NCBI RefSeq assembly: GCF_013391105.1
Contig: NZ_CP058335.1
Location: 2,790,001-2,854,000 of the forward strand
DNA: 64,000 nucleotides
Reading direction: 5' to 3'
Origin: Natronomonas salina
GTDB lineage: Archaea; Halobacteriota; Halobacteria; Halobacteriales; Haloarculaceae
The position numbers and the translations under genes were made by a program. This document shows positions 53,492 to 61,683 of this stretch, one piece after another (position 1 is the stretch's first letter; each line of letters opens with the position of its first letter). Under the pieces are notes generated by a model. The model made no database searches, was not told where the DNA came from, and saw only the letters and a program-made list of their open reading frames with translations.

Positions 53492-54937
53492 ATGAGCCAG
53501 GATGGCAAACCACGTAGCCGCCCGGTCGGCGGGGACGACCCACCGTCCACGCCCGACCGCACGGCGACGGACGGGGAGTCGGCCGTCGACGAGACGCTGC
53601 CGCTGCCGCCCTATCCGCCGAACCTCGGCCACCCGCGGCTGCACTTCCTCCACCAGATGCGTGACGTCTACGACTTCGGCGAGAAGGCGCTGCTGACCCG
53701 CGACGTAATCCGGACGCGCCTCCCCGGCGAGGGCGACGTCTACACGCTCGCCCACCCGGAGCACGCCAAGCGGGTGCTGTTGACCCAGCGGGAGGCCTTC
53801 GAGAAGTCCGACGACTTCTCCATCGCCTTCGGCGAGGGCCTGCTGACCGTCGAGGGCGAGGAGTGGCGCCAACAGCGCGACCTCCTCCAGCCGCTGTTCG
53901 CCCGCGACAGCGTGATGGACTACGCCGACGGGATGGTCGCCCAGATCCGCCGGCGGAGCGACCGCTGGAGCGACGGCGACCGATTCGACCTGCAGGCCGA
54001 ACTCACCGACATGACCCTGGACGTGCTGTTCGCGACGGTCCTCGGCCGGGAGCTGGCACTCGACGGCGACCACCGAATCCGCCGGGCCGCCGAGCGCCTC
54101 CACGACTGGTTCGTCCCGACCTCGTACCTGCTGCCGCGGTGGGTGCCGACGCCCGCCCGCCGCCGGTTCCGGGCCGGGAAGGCGACCCTCCAGCGTGAGG
54201 CCCAGCGCCTCCTGGAGGAGAAGGCGGGTGACGCGCCGACCGACCCCGCCGAGGCCGAGGACCTCCTCTCGTTGCTCGTGGGGCTCCGCGAGGCCGGCGT
54301 CACCGACTCGGGGATGCTCTCCGACGAGCGGCTCCGCGACCAGATGGTGACGATCATCTTCGCGGGCCACGACACCACCACGACGTCGCTGACGTTCGCC
54401 TTCTGGGCGCTGGCGAACGACCCCGAGGTCCGCGAGCGGTTCCACGCCGAGGTCGACGCCCTCGACGGTCCGCCGACGCTCGACGACGTCGACGAGCTCC
54501 CGGTGACCGAGCGGGTGATCACCGAGACGCTCCGCATGTTCCCGCCGGTCTACTCGCTGCCGCGGCGCTCGACGAAGACGACGGTCTTCGACGGGTACCG
54601 CGTGCCGGCGGAGAGCCGGGTCATCCTGCCGATCCGCGCCATCCAGCGGGACGCCCGGTTCTTCGACGATCCCGACGTCTTCCGGCCCGAGCGCTGGGAC
54701 GGCGACCTCCGCGGTGAGCTCCACGACTTCGCGTACGCGCCGTTCGGCGGCGGGCCGCGGATCTGCATCGGCCGGGAGTTCGCGCTGCTGGAGGCGAAGC
54801 TGGCGCTGGCGACCATCGGCCGCGAGTACGACCTCTACTGGCTCGGCGAGAACGACCCGGACGGCGAGCCGCCCGTCTCCCCGGAGATGACGACGCGGAT
54901 GGAGACGGGACAGGAGTTCGTCGTCGTCGAGCGGTAG
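53492..54937 (+). CDS. Cytochrome P450 (second copy)
   Basis: The 481-residue protein has the I-helix AGHDTTTT, the K-helix ETLR, FRPERWDGD and the haem loop FGGGPRICIG with the thiolate cysteine. It is related in plan to the P450 at 5732-7144, but the sequences differ through most regions. ATG 53492 (MSQDGKPRS) is preferred over ATG 53471, which is also in frame. The N-terminal 40 residues are a Pro/Asp-rich tail without membrane anchor. Redox partner and substrate are unknown; the closest ferredoxin gene is 30 kb away. Confidence 0.92.
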   Translation: MSQDGKPRSRPVGGDDPPSTPDRTATDGESAVDETLPLPPYPPNLGHPRLHFLHQMRDVYDFGEKALLTRDVIRTRLPGEGDVYTLAHPEHAKRVLLTQREAFEKSDDFSIAFGEGLLTVEGEEWRQQRDLLQPLFARDSVMDYADGMVAQIRRRSDRWSDGDRFDLQAELTDMTLDVLFATVLGRELALDGDHRIRRAAERLHDWFVPTSYLLPRWVPTPARRRFRAGKATLQREAQRLLEEKAGDAPTDPAEAEDLLSLLVGLREAGVTDSGMLSDERLRDQMVTIIFAGHDTTTTSLTFAFWALANDPEVRERFHAEVDALDGPPTLDDVDELPVTERVITETLRMFPPVYSLPRRSTKTTVFDGYRVPAESRVILPIRAIQRDARFFDDPDVFRPERWDGDLRGELHDFAYAPFGGGPRICIGREFALLEAKLALATIGREYDLYWLGENDPDGEPPVSPEMTTRMETGQEFVVVER

Positions 54938-55261
54938 GCGAATCGGTCGCCACCCCTCAGATCCCCGCGGGGTCCGGACGCCTGCCCCCGACGGCGAACC
55001 GACCCGGTACACGCAAGCCCCACCCTTCTCCGGGTGGCACTCCAAGGTACAACCAATCCACGCCAGGCGCCCACCGTCCACGAACCAGACCGAGTTGCGC
55101 CGCGCGTGCCGCCGGTGTCGGGCCGTCGGGTCGGCGACTGCCACGAGGTGGAGTCCGCGAGCGAGAGTACGACCGCGAGTGTGCAGGCGTCCGCGCCCGA
55201 CAGACGGGCTGCGTCGTTTCGAACCAGCAGCGAGTCAGGAAGTCGCGACCGGTGACCACCG
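54938..55261. other. Intergenic region, no gene seen
   Basis: In this 324-base gap all open frames are short and Ser/Arg/Pro biased. No tRNA, repeat or strong TATA box was seen. It probably holds only the promoter of the following small gene. Confidence 0.4.
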
Positions 55262-55570
55262 ATGTCAACACAGCCACGACCCCACGACCTCGAGCCCGGT
55301 ACCGTCGTTCGAGTCGCCTACCACACCCGGAAACAGACGTACAACCTCGAGGGCGTCGTCACGGACGACCCGTCGGACGCCCCCGGCACGATGGTCCGCT
55401 TCGAGGCGGACCCCTACGCTCCGGTGACGACCGCCCGCGTCTACGAGACCCACGAAGCGTGGCTCGACGTCCGGCTACGGGACGGACGCGAGGCCGCGTT
55501 GCCGAACGGCTTCATCCGCGAGCGAATCCACGCCCCCGGAGCGACCGAGCGCGAACGACAGCCCGCCTGA
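55262..55570 (+). CDS. Hypothetical beta-rich protein
   Basis: The 102-residue protein starts MSTQPRPHDLEPGTVVRVAY and is rich in short strands (LEGVVTDDPSDAPGTMVRFEAD), with a final basic/acidic tail. The TVVRVAY...GVVTDD pattern suggests an SH3-like or Tudor-like small barrel, but this is only a structural guess. No catalytic motif is present. Confidence 0.55.
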   Translation: MSTQPRPHDLEPGTVVRVAYHTRKQTYNLEGVVTDDPSDAPGTMVRFEADPYAPVTTARVYETHEAWLDVRLRDGREAALPNGFIRERIHAPGATERERQPA

Positions 55571-55774
55571 GTCCCGCCCGCGAACTTCCTCGGCATTCAT
55601 TCTGACCACCGCTACCCCCCGTCCAGCTACCCGTTCGACGTCACGACTTCGGTCGGCGAGCGCCTGTCGAGACGTGCATTAGCTTGCAGGGTGGCGCGTC
55701 GATCGGTGCCGCACCCCGGCCCGAACCGGGCACCACACCTACTGCGTTAATACCTCGCACGACGTAGGTGCAGC
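55571..55774. other. Intergenic region, no gene seen
   Basis: The gap between two small genes contains no supported frame. A GCGTTAATACC block near 55744-55754 is the likely TATA element for the zinc-finger gene at 55775. Confidence 0.35.
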
Positions 55775-55924
55775 ATGAAGTGCAACCACTGCGGTGGCGA
55801 CGGCGCCGAACGGATGGAGATACGGTACGACAGCGGGGCCGCGATGATCACGTACCTCTGCGGCGACTGTGCGGCCGTAGCGGTCGACGACGGCGAGATC
55901 GAGTCGCTCGTCCCCGCCGGCTAG
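55775..55924 (+). CDS. Small zinc-finger protein, 49 residues
   Basis: ATG 55775 encodes MKCNHCGGDGAERMEIRYDS with a first CxxC knuckle (CNHC) and a later CGDC pair, 25 residues apart, making one zinc site on a beta hairpin. It has an independent start and stop, and the TATA-like TTAATACC lies about 25 nt upstream. Confidence 0.65.
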   Translation: MKCNHCGGDGAERMEIRYDSGAAMITYLCGDCAAVAVDDGEIESLVPAG

Positions 55925-56071
55925 TACCCATCGGTCGTCGATTCCGGCTCCGTCCCCGTCGTCCCTGTCAGCCGTCGACGCACCCTCGCAGGTCGGAGGC
56001 GCCGCTGGAGGCGTCGGTACGCCGGCTGCAGAAACGCGGTACAGATCGCCAGTGGCGGCGTCGGCCGGGCT

Positions 56072-57415
56072 CTACACTAGGCTCGCGCCGTCGAAGTCGC
56101 TGCGGTCGGTCTCGATCTCCAGCAGATCGAGGACGGTCGGCGCGATGTCGTAGAGGTCGGCGTCGGAGATCGACGCGTCGTCGTCGTCGACGAACAGGCA
56201 GGCGTTGTCGAAGCTGTGCATCCCGTTGCGGGGGCCCTTGGCGAACACCTCGTCGCCGCCCTTGAAGCCGGACTTGAGGTCGAAGCCGTGGTTCGGGATG
56301 ACGACGAGGTCCGGCGCGATGTCGTCGTGGTCGCCGCGGAACGCGTCCTCCTTCGTGACGACGCGGTCGGCGACCTTCCGGCCGTCGGGCCCCTCCATCG
56401 CCTCGAGTTCGGCCTTGAGTTCGGCGCGGACCTCCTCGTACTCCTCCTCGGGGACGGACCCACGGGGTTCGCGGCCCTCGAGGTTGACGTAGAAGCGGCC
56501 GGGGATGAGCGAGTACGCGCGCGTGTCGTCGCTGATGTCGCCGAGGCTGTCGTGGTCGTCGTCCTCGTAGGAGAGCCAGCCGTTCTCCTCGAGCCAGACG
56601 TTGCACTTGACCTCGTGGTCGAGCTGCGTGAACCCGTGGTCGGAGGCGACGACCATCGTCGTCTCGTCGTCGAGCAGGTCCCGGAGCTCCCCGAGGTAGC
56701 GGTCGACCTTCCGGTAGAACTCGAGGAACTCCTCCTTGTACTCGCCGTCCTGGACGTAGTCCTTGAACAGGAAGTGGTTGACCCGGTCGGTCGTCATGAA
56801 GACGCCGAAGAAGAGGTTCCAGTCGTCCTCCTCGATGTAGTGTTTGAACGCCTCGAAGCGGGCGTCCAGCGTCTCGTGGGCGTCCTCGATGAAGTCGGAC
56901 TTGTCGTCGGCGTGGCCGAGCTTGGCGTTGACGTCGATCTTGTAGTCGAGGCCCTCGAGGGTCTCGCGCAGTTCGTCGGGGTAGGCGGCCTTCTCGACGC
57001 CGGGCGAGAGGAAGCCGCTGACCATCCGCTGGACGTCGCGGTCCGGCGGGAACGTGACGGGCACGTTCATCACCGTCGCCTCGCGGCCGGCGTCGCTGAC
57101 GCGGGTCCACAGCCGCGTCGCCTGGACGTCCCGGCCCATCGGGACGTACGTGTCGTAGCTGCCGACCTCGCGGTCCTGGAAGCCGTAGACGCCGGTCTCG
57201 CCGGGGTTGACGCCCGTGGTCAGCGCGGGCCAGCAGGCCGACGACTCCGGCGGCACGATGGAGTCGATGGTGCCGCCGGCGCCCTCGCTGCCCATCGCGT
57301 TGAGGTTCGGAAACGTCTCCTCGTTGTCGGCGACCAGCGAGTACGGCACGCCGTCGATCCCGAAGAAGGCGACCCGCGGCCCTTCACCGCCGCGAAGCCG
57401 ATCGAAGAGTCCCAT
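56072..57415 (-). CDS. Alkaline-phosphatase-superfamily phosphodiesterase
   Basis: The 447-residue protein has the type I phosphodiesterase/nucleotide pyrophosphatase layout. The metal-binding Asp lies in AFFGIDGVPYSL, the nucleophile Ser/Thr region in PPESSACWPALTTG, and the late metal histidines in VVASDHGFT and later HGFDLKSG, with FNVP-like MNVPVTFPP between. There is no signal peptide, so it acts in the cytoplasm. Substrate (nucleotide, lipid head group or sugar phosphate) is unknown. Confidence 0.85.
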   Translation of the reverse strand: MGLFDRLRGGEGPRVAFFGIDGVPYSLVADNEETFPNLNAMGSEGAGGTIDSIVPPESSACWPALTTGVNPGETGVYGFQDREVGSYDTYVPMGRDVQATRLWTRVSDAGREATVMNVPVTFPPDRDVQRMVSGFLSPGVEKAAYPDELRETLEGLDYKIDVNAKLGHADDKSDFIEDAHETLDARFEAFKHYIEEDDWNLFFGVFMTTDRVNHFLFKDYVQDGEYKEEFLEFYRKVDRYLGELRDLLDDETTMVVASDHGFTQLDHEVKCNVWLEENGWLSYEDDDHDSLGDISDDTRAYSLIPGRFYVNLEGREPRGSVPEEEYEEVRAELKAELEAMEGPDGRKVADRVVTKEDAFRGDHDDIAPDLVVIPNHGFDLKSGFKGGDEVFAKGPRNGMHSFDNACLFVDDDDASISDADLYDIAPTVLDLLEIETDRSDFDGASLV

Positions 57416-57504
57416 ATCGCCGTGGTGGGCCGTCGGCTACAAGAACTTTCGTTTCTCCCGGCAAACGCGACGCCACTCCGCGAAAGCGGCAAACCCCTCG
57501 CCGA

Positions 57505-57618
57505 CTACGACTCCTCGGCGTCGGCGTCCTCGTCCTCGCCGGTCGACCCGGCATCGAAGTTCTCCGGAACGACGGTCAGGTGCTTGACGCCCATCGTGGT
57601 TCGTCGGTCGGCGCTCAT
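57505..57618 (-). CDS. Tiny hypothetical protein, 37 residues
   Basis: ATG 57618 to TAG 57505 gives MSADRRTTMGVKHLTVVPEN and an acidic tail ending DEDADAEES. The acidic, repetitive C-terminus is typical of haloarchaeal proteins. It is too short to classify; an internal ATG (MGVKHL) is an alternative start. Confidence 0.45.
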   Translation of the reverse strand: MSADRRTTMGVKHLTVVPENFDAGSTGEDEDADAEES

Positions 57619-57854
57619 GTCTACGACGTGGGCTCGCGGACCCATATATCGTTCCATAGCCACGATGTATCCCGCGCATATAGAGTATGCCTTCCGGACA
57701 TTCGGGGCCGGTAGAGTCGGTGTAGGGGACTGCTCCTTGCCGTATTATTCGAACCAATCGACTTCGATGTTGTATGCATTCAGGTAATCATACTCGGGTT
57801 TCGAGACTCGATATCGTCTGGAGCGTTTTCCGCATCGGTGTGCTATTAGATGGC

Positions 57855-58085
57855 ATGACCGAGCCCAACGTCGGCGGTCTCGATCGCATCGCCCGGGTCG
57901 GCGTCGGCGCCATCCTCGCGGTCGTCGGGTTCTCGTTGCTGCTGGCGGGGCCGCTACCGCTGTACTACGGGGCCGCCGTCCTGCTGGCCGCGGTCGTGTT
58001 ACTGACGACCGCCGCGACGCAGCGCTGCCTGCTGAACGAGGCGCTGGGACGGAACACCTGCGAACGGCCGACAGCAGCCGAGTAA
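57855..58085 (+). CDS. DUF2892 family membrane protein
   Basis: ATG 57855 encodes 76 residues with two membrane helices (about 18-38 and 40-60), preceded by VGGLDRIARVGVGAIL and followed by the CLLNEALGRNTC tail. This matches DUF2892, the membrane domain of YgaP-type rhodanese proteins found alone in many haloarchaea. Two conserved cysteines near the end may matter for sulfur or redox handling. Confidence 0.75.
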   Translation: MTEPNVGGLDRIARVGVGAILAVVGFSLLLAGPLPLYYGAAVLLAAVVLLTTAATQRCLLNEALGRNTCERPTAAE

Positions 58086-58166
58086 ACTACTTCTCGAGCG
58101 CCACTGCTGCCGTCGTCCGGTCTCGGGCCGTGCGAATATCGCGGAGAAGGGGTGTGGTCGGTCGCG

Positions 58167-58706
58167 TTACTGGAAGTGCTCTTCGTAGAGGTCCTGGGAG
58201 TGCTCGATGGCGTCGTAGGCGGCCTGCCGGTCCTCCCAGCCCTGCGTCTCGACCTCCTTGCCCTCCTCGAGGTTCTTGTAGGTCTCGAAGAACTCCTCGA
58301 TCTCGTCGAGTTGCTGCTGGGTGATGTCCTCGAGGTCCTCGATGTGGTCGTAGCGGGGGTCCTCGGTCGGGACGGCGATGACCTTGTCGTCCTGCTCGCC
58401 GTCGTCGTCCATCTTCATCAGCGCGACCGGGCGGGCCTCGACGACGCAGCCGGGGAACGTCTGGTCCTCGACGAGGACGAGCACGTCGAAGGGGTCCTCG
58501 TCGTCGTAGTACGACTGCGGGATGAAGCCGTAGTCGGAGGGGTAGTGGACGTTCGAGTGGAGCACCCGGTCGAGGACGACACCGGGGATGTCCTTGTCGT
58601 ACTCGTACTTGTTGCGCTCGCCCTTCAGGCACTCGACGACCGCGTAGATCTCTTCGGGCGGGTTCGGTCCCGTCTCCAGGTCTTCCCACAGGTTCGCTCC
58701 AGCCAT
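58167..58706 (-). CDS. ppa: Inorganic pyrophosphatase (family I)
   Basis: ATG 58706 gives 179 residues with the family I signature DDEDPFDVLVLVED and upstream YEYDKDIPGVVLDRVLHSNVHYPSDYGFIP. These provide the metal-binding aspartates and Lys/Tyr. It hydrolyses pyrophosphate to drive nucleotide polymerisation. The extended frame to 58847 is not needed. Confidence 0.94.
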   Translation of the reverse strand: MAGANLWEDLETGPNPPEEIYAVVECLKGERNKYEYDKDIPGVVLDRVLHSNVHYPSDYGFIPQSYYDDEDPFDVLVLVEDQTFPGCVVEARPVALMKMDDDGEQDDKVIAVPTEDPRYDHIEDLEDITQQQLDEIEEFFETYKNLEEGKEVETQGWEDRQAAYDAIEHSQDLYEEHFQ

Positions 58707-58892
58707 ATCTGGACGTGCGTCTGACCGCCGCAAAGAGCTTTCGACACGCGGTCGCCGCCGCCGCGCGCCCGAGGGGGATTCTGACCCTCTGACGCCCACG
58801 TATTCGGCCGAAATCGGTTGGCAGCGGCGTCTTCCTCCCGTATTCATAGATGTTTGATAAATGTTAAGTGGGTTCCCGACATGTTGACGGGT

Positions 58893-59252
58893 ATGTCAGA
58901 GGCGCAGACAGCCAGCCCCGACCCGGGAGTGTCCAGGGAGCTCACGGCGTTCCAGCAGAACATCCTCACCATCCTCGCCGAGGAACCGCGGTACGGCCTC
59001 GCCATCAAGCGCGAACTCGAGGCCTACTACGGCGACGAAGTGAACCACGGTCGGCTCTACCCCAACCTCGACGACCTCGTCGAGATGGGGCTCGTCGAGA
59101 AGAGCGAACTCGACAAGCGGACCAACGAGTACGGCCTCACCGACGAGGGCTTCGAGGCGGTCCTCGACCAGCTGTCGTGGACGTTCTCGAAGGTCGTGAC
59201 CGACGACGGTCGCGCCGGCGAACTCCACGACCTCGTCGACCAGTTCAACTGA
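58893..59252 (+). CDS. PadR-family transcriptional regulator
   Basis: ATG 58893 encodes 119 residues. The winged helix contains FQQNILTILAEEPRYGLAIKRELEAYYG, NHGRLYPNLDDLVEMGLVEK and the wing KRTNEYGLTDEGFEAV, all typical of PadR-like regulators in haloarchaea. The C-terminal helix dimerises. The gene is convergent with the rnhA operon pair; an in-frame ATG at 58881 is a possible longer start. Confidence 0.87.
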   Translation: MSEAQTASPDPGVSRELTAFQQNILTILAEEPRYGLAIKRELEAYYGDEVNHGRLYPNLDDLVEMGLVEKSELDKRTNEYGLTDEGFEAVLDQLSWTFSKVVTDDGRAGELHDLVDQFN

Positions 59253-59256
59253 CCGC

Positions 59257-59844
59257 TCAGCGGTTCTCGGCGGTTTCGACGATCAACTCGAGCGACCGCT
59301 CCAGGACCTCGCGCTGCTCGTCGCTCGGCCAGGCGTTCCGCGGGAAGTACTCCTCCCGGAACTCCGCGCGCTCGGCGGGGGTGGCGGCCTCGATGGGCTT
59401 GGCGTAGTGGTTGCTCATGAAGTCCGCGAAGTCGTGGGCGGTCTCGCCGTGGACGTCGCCGTGCTCGGCGGCGACGGTCTCGGCGACGGCGCGGTTGTGC
59501 GCCTCGACGGCGTCCCAGTCGTCGCCGCTGCCGGTCCCCGAGAGCGTCACCTCGACCGCGCGGTCGGTGTCGTCGATGCGCTCGACCTGGACGACGCCGT
59601 CCTCGAGCCACGCCTCGGGGTGGAGGACGAGCGTCTCGTTGGTGTCCTCCTCGCGGACGCGGGCGGTGTAGCCGTGCTCGGCCAGGATCTCCGCCCGCTC
59701 CGCGAGATAGGCCGCCCGCTCGTTCTCGTCGACCGCCTCGCGTGCGCGGTGGGTCAGCGTGGCCGCGCGGTCGACGACGGTGTCGGGGAGCGTCGCCTCG
59801 TCGCTGTCGTCGGGTTCGTCGGTGTCGTTCGGTGCGTCACTCAT
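59257..59844 (-). CDS. DUF7108 / RnhA operon protein
   Basis: The 195-residue acidic protein (TLTHRAREAVDENERAAYLAERAEIL near the N-terminus, HDFADFMSNHYAKPIEAATPAERAEF near the C-terminus) is the conserved partner found directly downstream of rnhA in haloarchaea. It overlaps rnhA by eight bases. Function is unknown; genetic linkage suggests a role with ribonuclease HI. Confidence 0.8.
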   Translation of the reverse strand: MSDAPNDTDEPDDSDEATLPDTVVDRAATLTHRAREAVDENERAAYLAERAEILAEHGYTARVREEDTNETLVLHPEAWLEDGVVQVERIDDTDRAVEVTLSGTGSGDDWDAVEAHNRAVAETVAAEHGDVHGETAHDFADFMSNHYAKPIEAATPAERAEFREEYFPRNAWPSDEQREVLERSLELIVETAENR

Positions 59845-60427
59845 CGAGTGCTTCGTTCGCCAGTTCGTCCGCGCGCTCGTTTATCTCCCGCGGAACGTGG
59901 TCGAGGGACCAGTCGTCGAAGCGCTCGAGCAGTTCGCGGACCCGGACGCGTTTCTCCCGGAGTTCGGGGTCGTTGGCGTCCCACTCGCCTCGGACCTGCT
60001 TGACGATGAGCTGGGAGTCGCCCTTCACGACCACCTCGTCGAAGCCGAAGTCGGCGGCGGCCTCCAGGGCGCGGGTCAGCGCCTCGTACTCGGCCTGGTT
60101 GTTCGTCGCCCGGCCGATGGTCTCGCCGCCCTCGGCGGCGATGCCGTCGCCGGTGACGATGACCCACCCGACCGCCGAGGGGCCGGGGTTGCCGCGGCAG
60201 GCCCCGTCGAAGTAGACGTGCGCGCGGCCGCCGCCCCCCTGCAGCAGGCCGACCAGCCGCGCGGGCTGGCCCCCCTGGACGACGACCTTGTCGTCGTAGG
60301 CGACCGCCGTCGCGTCCGCGTGGCTCGCCCGCCACAGTTCGTGGTCGGTGTTGCCGGGGAGTACGTCGATTCCGGCCGCTTCAAGCCGCTCGCGTGCGCG
60401 CTCGGGGTCGCAGTCGATGACCGGCAT
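59837..60427 (-). CDS. rnhA: Ribonuclease HI
   Basis: The 196-residue protein has an N-terminal approximately 66-residue domain of unknown role, then the RNase H fold with catalytic Asp74 (YFDGACRGNPGP), Glu113 (NNQAEYEAL), Asp137 (VKGDSQLIVKQ) and Asp187 (EINERADELAN). It degrades RNA in RNA-DNA hybrids. The glycine run (LLQGGGGRAH) links the domains. This layout is typical of haloarchaeal RnhA. Confidence 0.92.
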   Translation of the reverse strand: MPVIDCDPERARERLEAAGIDVLPGNTDHELWRASHADATAVAYDDKVVVQGGQPARLVGLLQGGGGRAHVYFDGACRGNPGPSAVGWVIVTGDGIAAEGGETIGRATNNQAEYEALTRALEAAADFGFDEVVVKGDSQLIVKQVRGEWDANDPELREKRVRVRELLERFDDWSLDHVPREINERADELANEALDE

Positions 60428-60588
60428 CGTTCGTCCGTCCCGCCTACCCGGTTTTAGCTGTTCCGGTATCCGGCCCTTTCCTCAGGTAACCCTGGCTTTC
60501 ACCCCGCTGCCCTCCGGCGATTCGTGTAAGGTACCATTAGGTGTTGCCGAGATTTTAAGGACTCCGGAGGACTGACTATAAAAATGCG

Positions 60589-61563
60589 ATGACACGGCCC
60601 ACCCGCCAACGGGAGCGCACACGCCACGACGAGGGCGAGACCTCCGAGGAGGAGACCGGATCCCAGGAGACGGTCTGTCCGGAGTGCTCGTCAGACAACA
60701 TCGTCAAGGACGCCGACAGGGGTGAGATGGTCTGCGACGACTGTGGGCTCGTCGTCGAGGAGGACCACATCGACCCCGGCCCGGAGTGGCGCGCCTTCAA
60801 CCACTCCGAGCGACAGGAGAAGTCCCGCGTCGGGGCCCCCACGACCCAGACGATGCACGACAAGGGACTGACGACGACCATCGACTGGAAGGACAAGGAC
60901 GCCTACGGCCGCTCGATCTCTTCGAAGAAGCGCTCGCAGATGCACCGCCTCCGGAAGTGGCAGGAGCGGATCCGGACGAAGGACGCCGGCGAGCGCAACC
61001 TCCAGTTCGCCCTCTCGGAGATCGACCGCATGGCCTCCGCGCTGGGCGTGCCGCGCTCGGTGCGGGAGGTCTCCTCGGTCATCTACCGCCGCGCCCTCGA
61101 CGACGACCTCATCCGCGGGCGCTCCATCGAGGGCGTCGCCACCGCCGCGCTGTACGCCGCCTGTCGCAAGGAGGGCATCCCGCGCTCCCTCGAGGAGATC
61201 AGCGAGGTCTCCCGGGTCGAACGCAAGGAGATCGGCCGCACCTACCGCTACATCTCCCAGGAGCTCGGCCTCGAGATGGAGCCCGTCGACCCCAAGAAGT
61301 ACGTCCCGCGGTTCTGCTCGGAGCTCGAACTCTCCGAGGAGGTCCAGTCGAAAGCCCACGAGATCATCGAGACGACCGCCGAGAAGGGGCTGCTCTCCGG
61401 GAAGTCGCCGACCGGCTACGCCGCCGCGGCCATCTACGCCGCGTCGCTGCTCTGCAACGAGAAGAAGACCCAGCGCGAAGTCGCGGACGTCGCGCAGGTG
61501 ACCGAGGTCACCATCCGCAACCGCTACCAGGAGCAGATCGAGGCGATGGGGATCCACTCCTAG
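60589..61563 (+). CDS. tfb: Transcription initiation factor TFB
   Basis: The 324-residue protein has the N-terminal zinc ribbon (Cys30, Cys33, Cys49, Cys52), the B-finger and linker region ([17 protein letters not shown] at about 68-84), and two cyclin folds (about 125-210 and 220-310). The second fold carries [18 protein letters not shown], which binds the BRE. TFB recruits RNA polymerase to TBP-bound promoters. Haloarchaea have several; which paralogue this is cannot be told. A GATTTTAAGG box lies about 30-35 nt before the ATG. Confidence 0.94.
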   Translation: MTRPTRQRERTRHDEGETSEEETGSQETVCPECSSDNIVKDADRGEMVCDDCGLVVEEDHIDPGPEWRAFNHSERQEKSRVGAPTTQTMHDKGLTTTIDWKDKDAYGRSISSKKRSQMHRLRKWQERIRTKDAGERNLQFALSEIDRMASALGVPRSVREVSSVIYRRALDDDLIRGRSIEGVATAALYAACRKEGIPRSLEEISEVSRVERKEIGRTYRYISQELGLEMEPVDPKKYVPRFCSELELSEEVQSKAHEIIETTAEKGLLSGKSPTGYAAAAIYAASLLCNEKKTQREVADVAQVTEVTIRNRYQEQIEAMGIHS

Positions 61564-61683
61564 GCCGCCCCGATCCTCTTCGAATCGGTCTCCCCGAGCA
61601 GTGACCGCTCGGATCGACCTGCTCTCGACGCCAGACTTCCGCAGCCGAGGGGACTTTCAGCCTGCGAACCGATACCACAGTCG

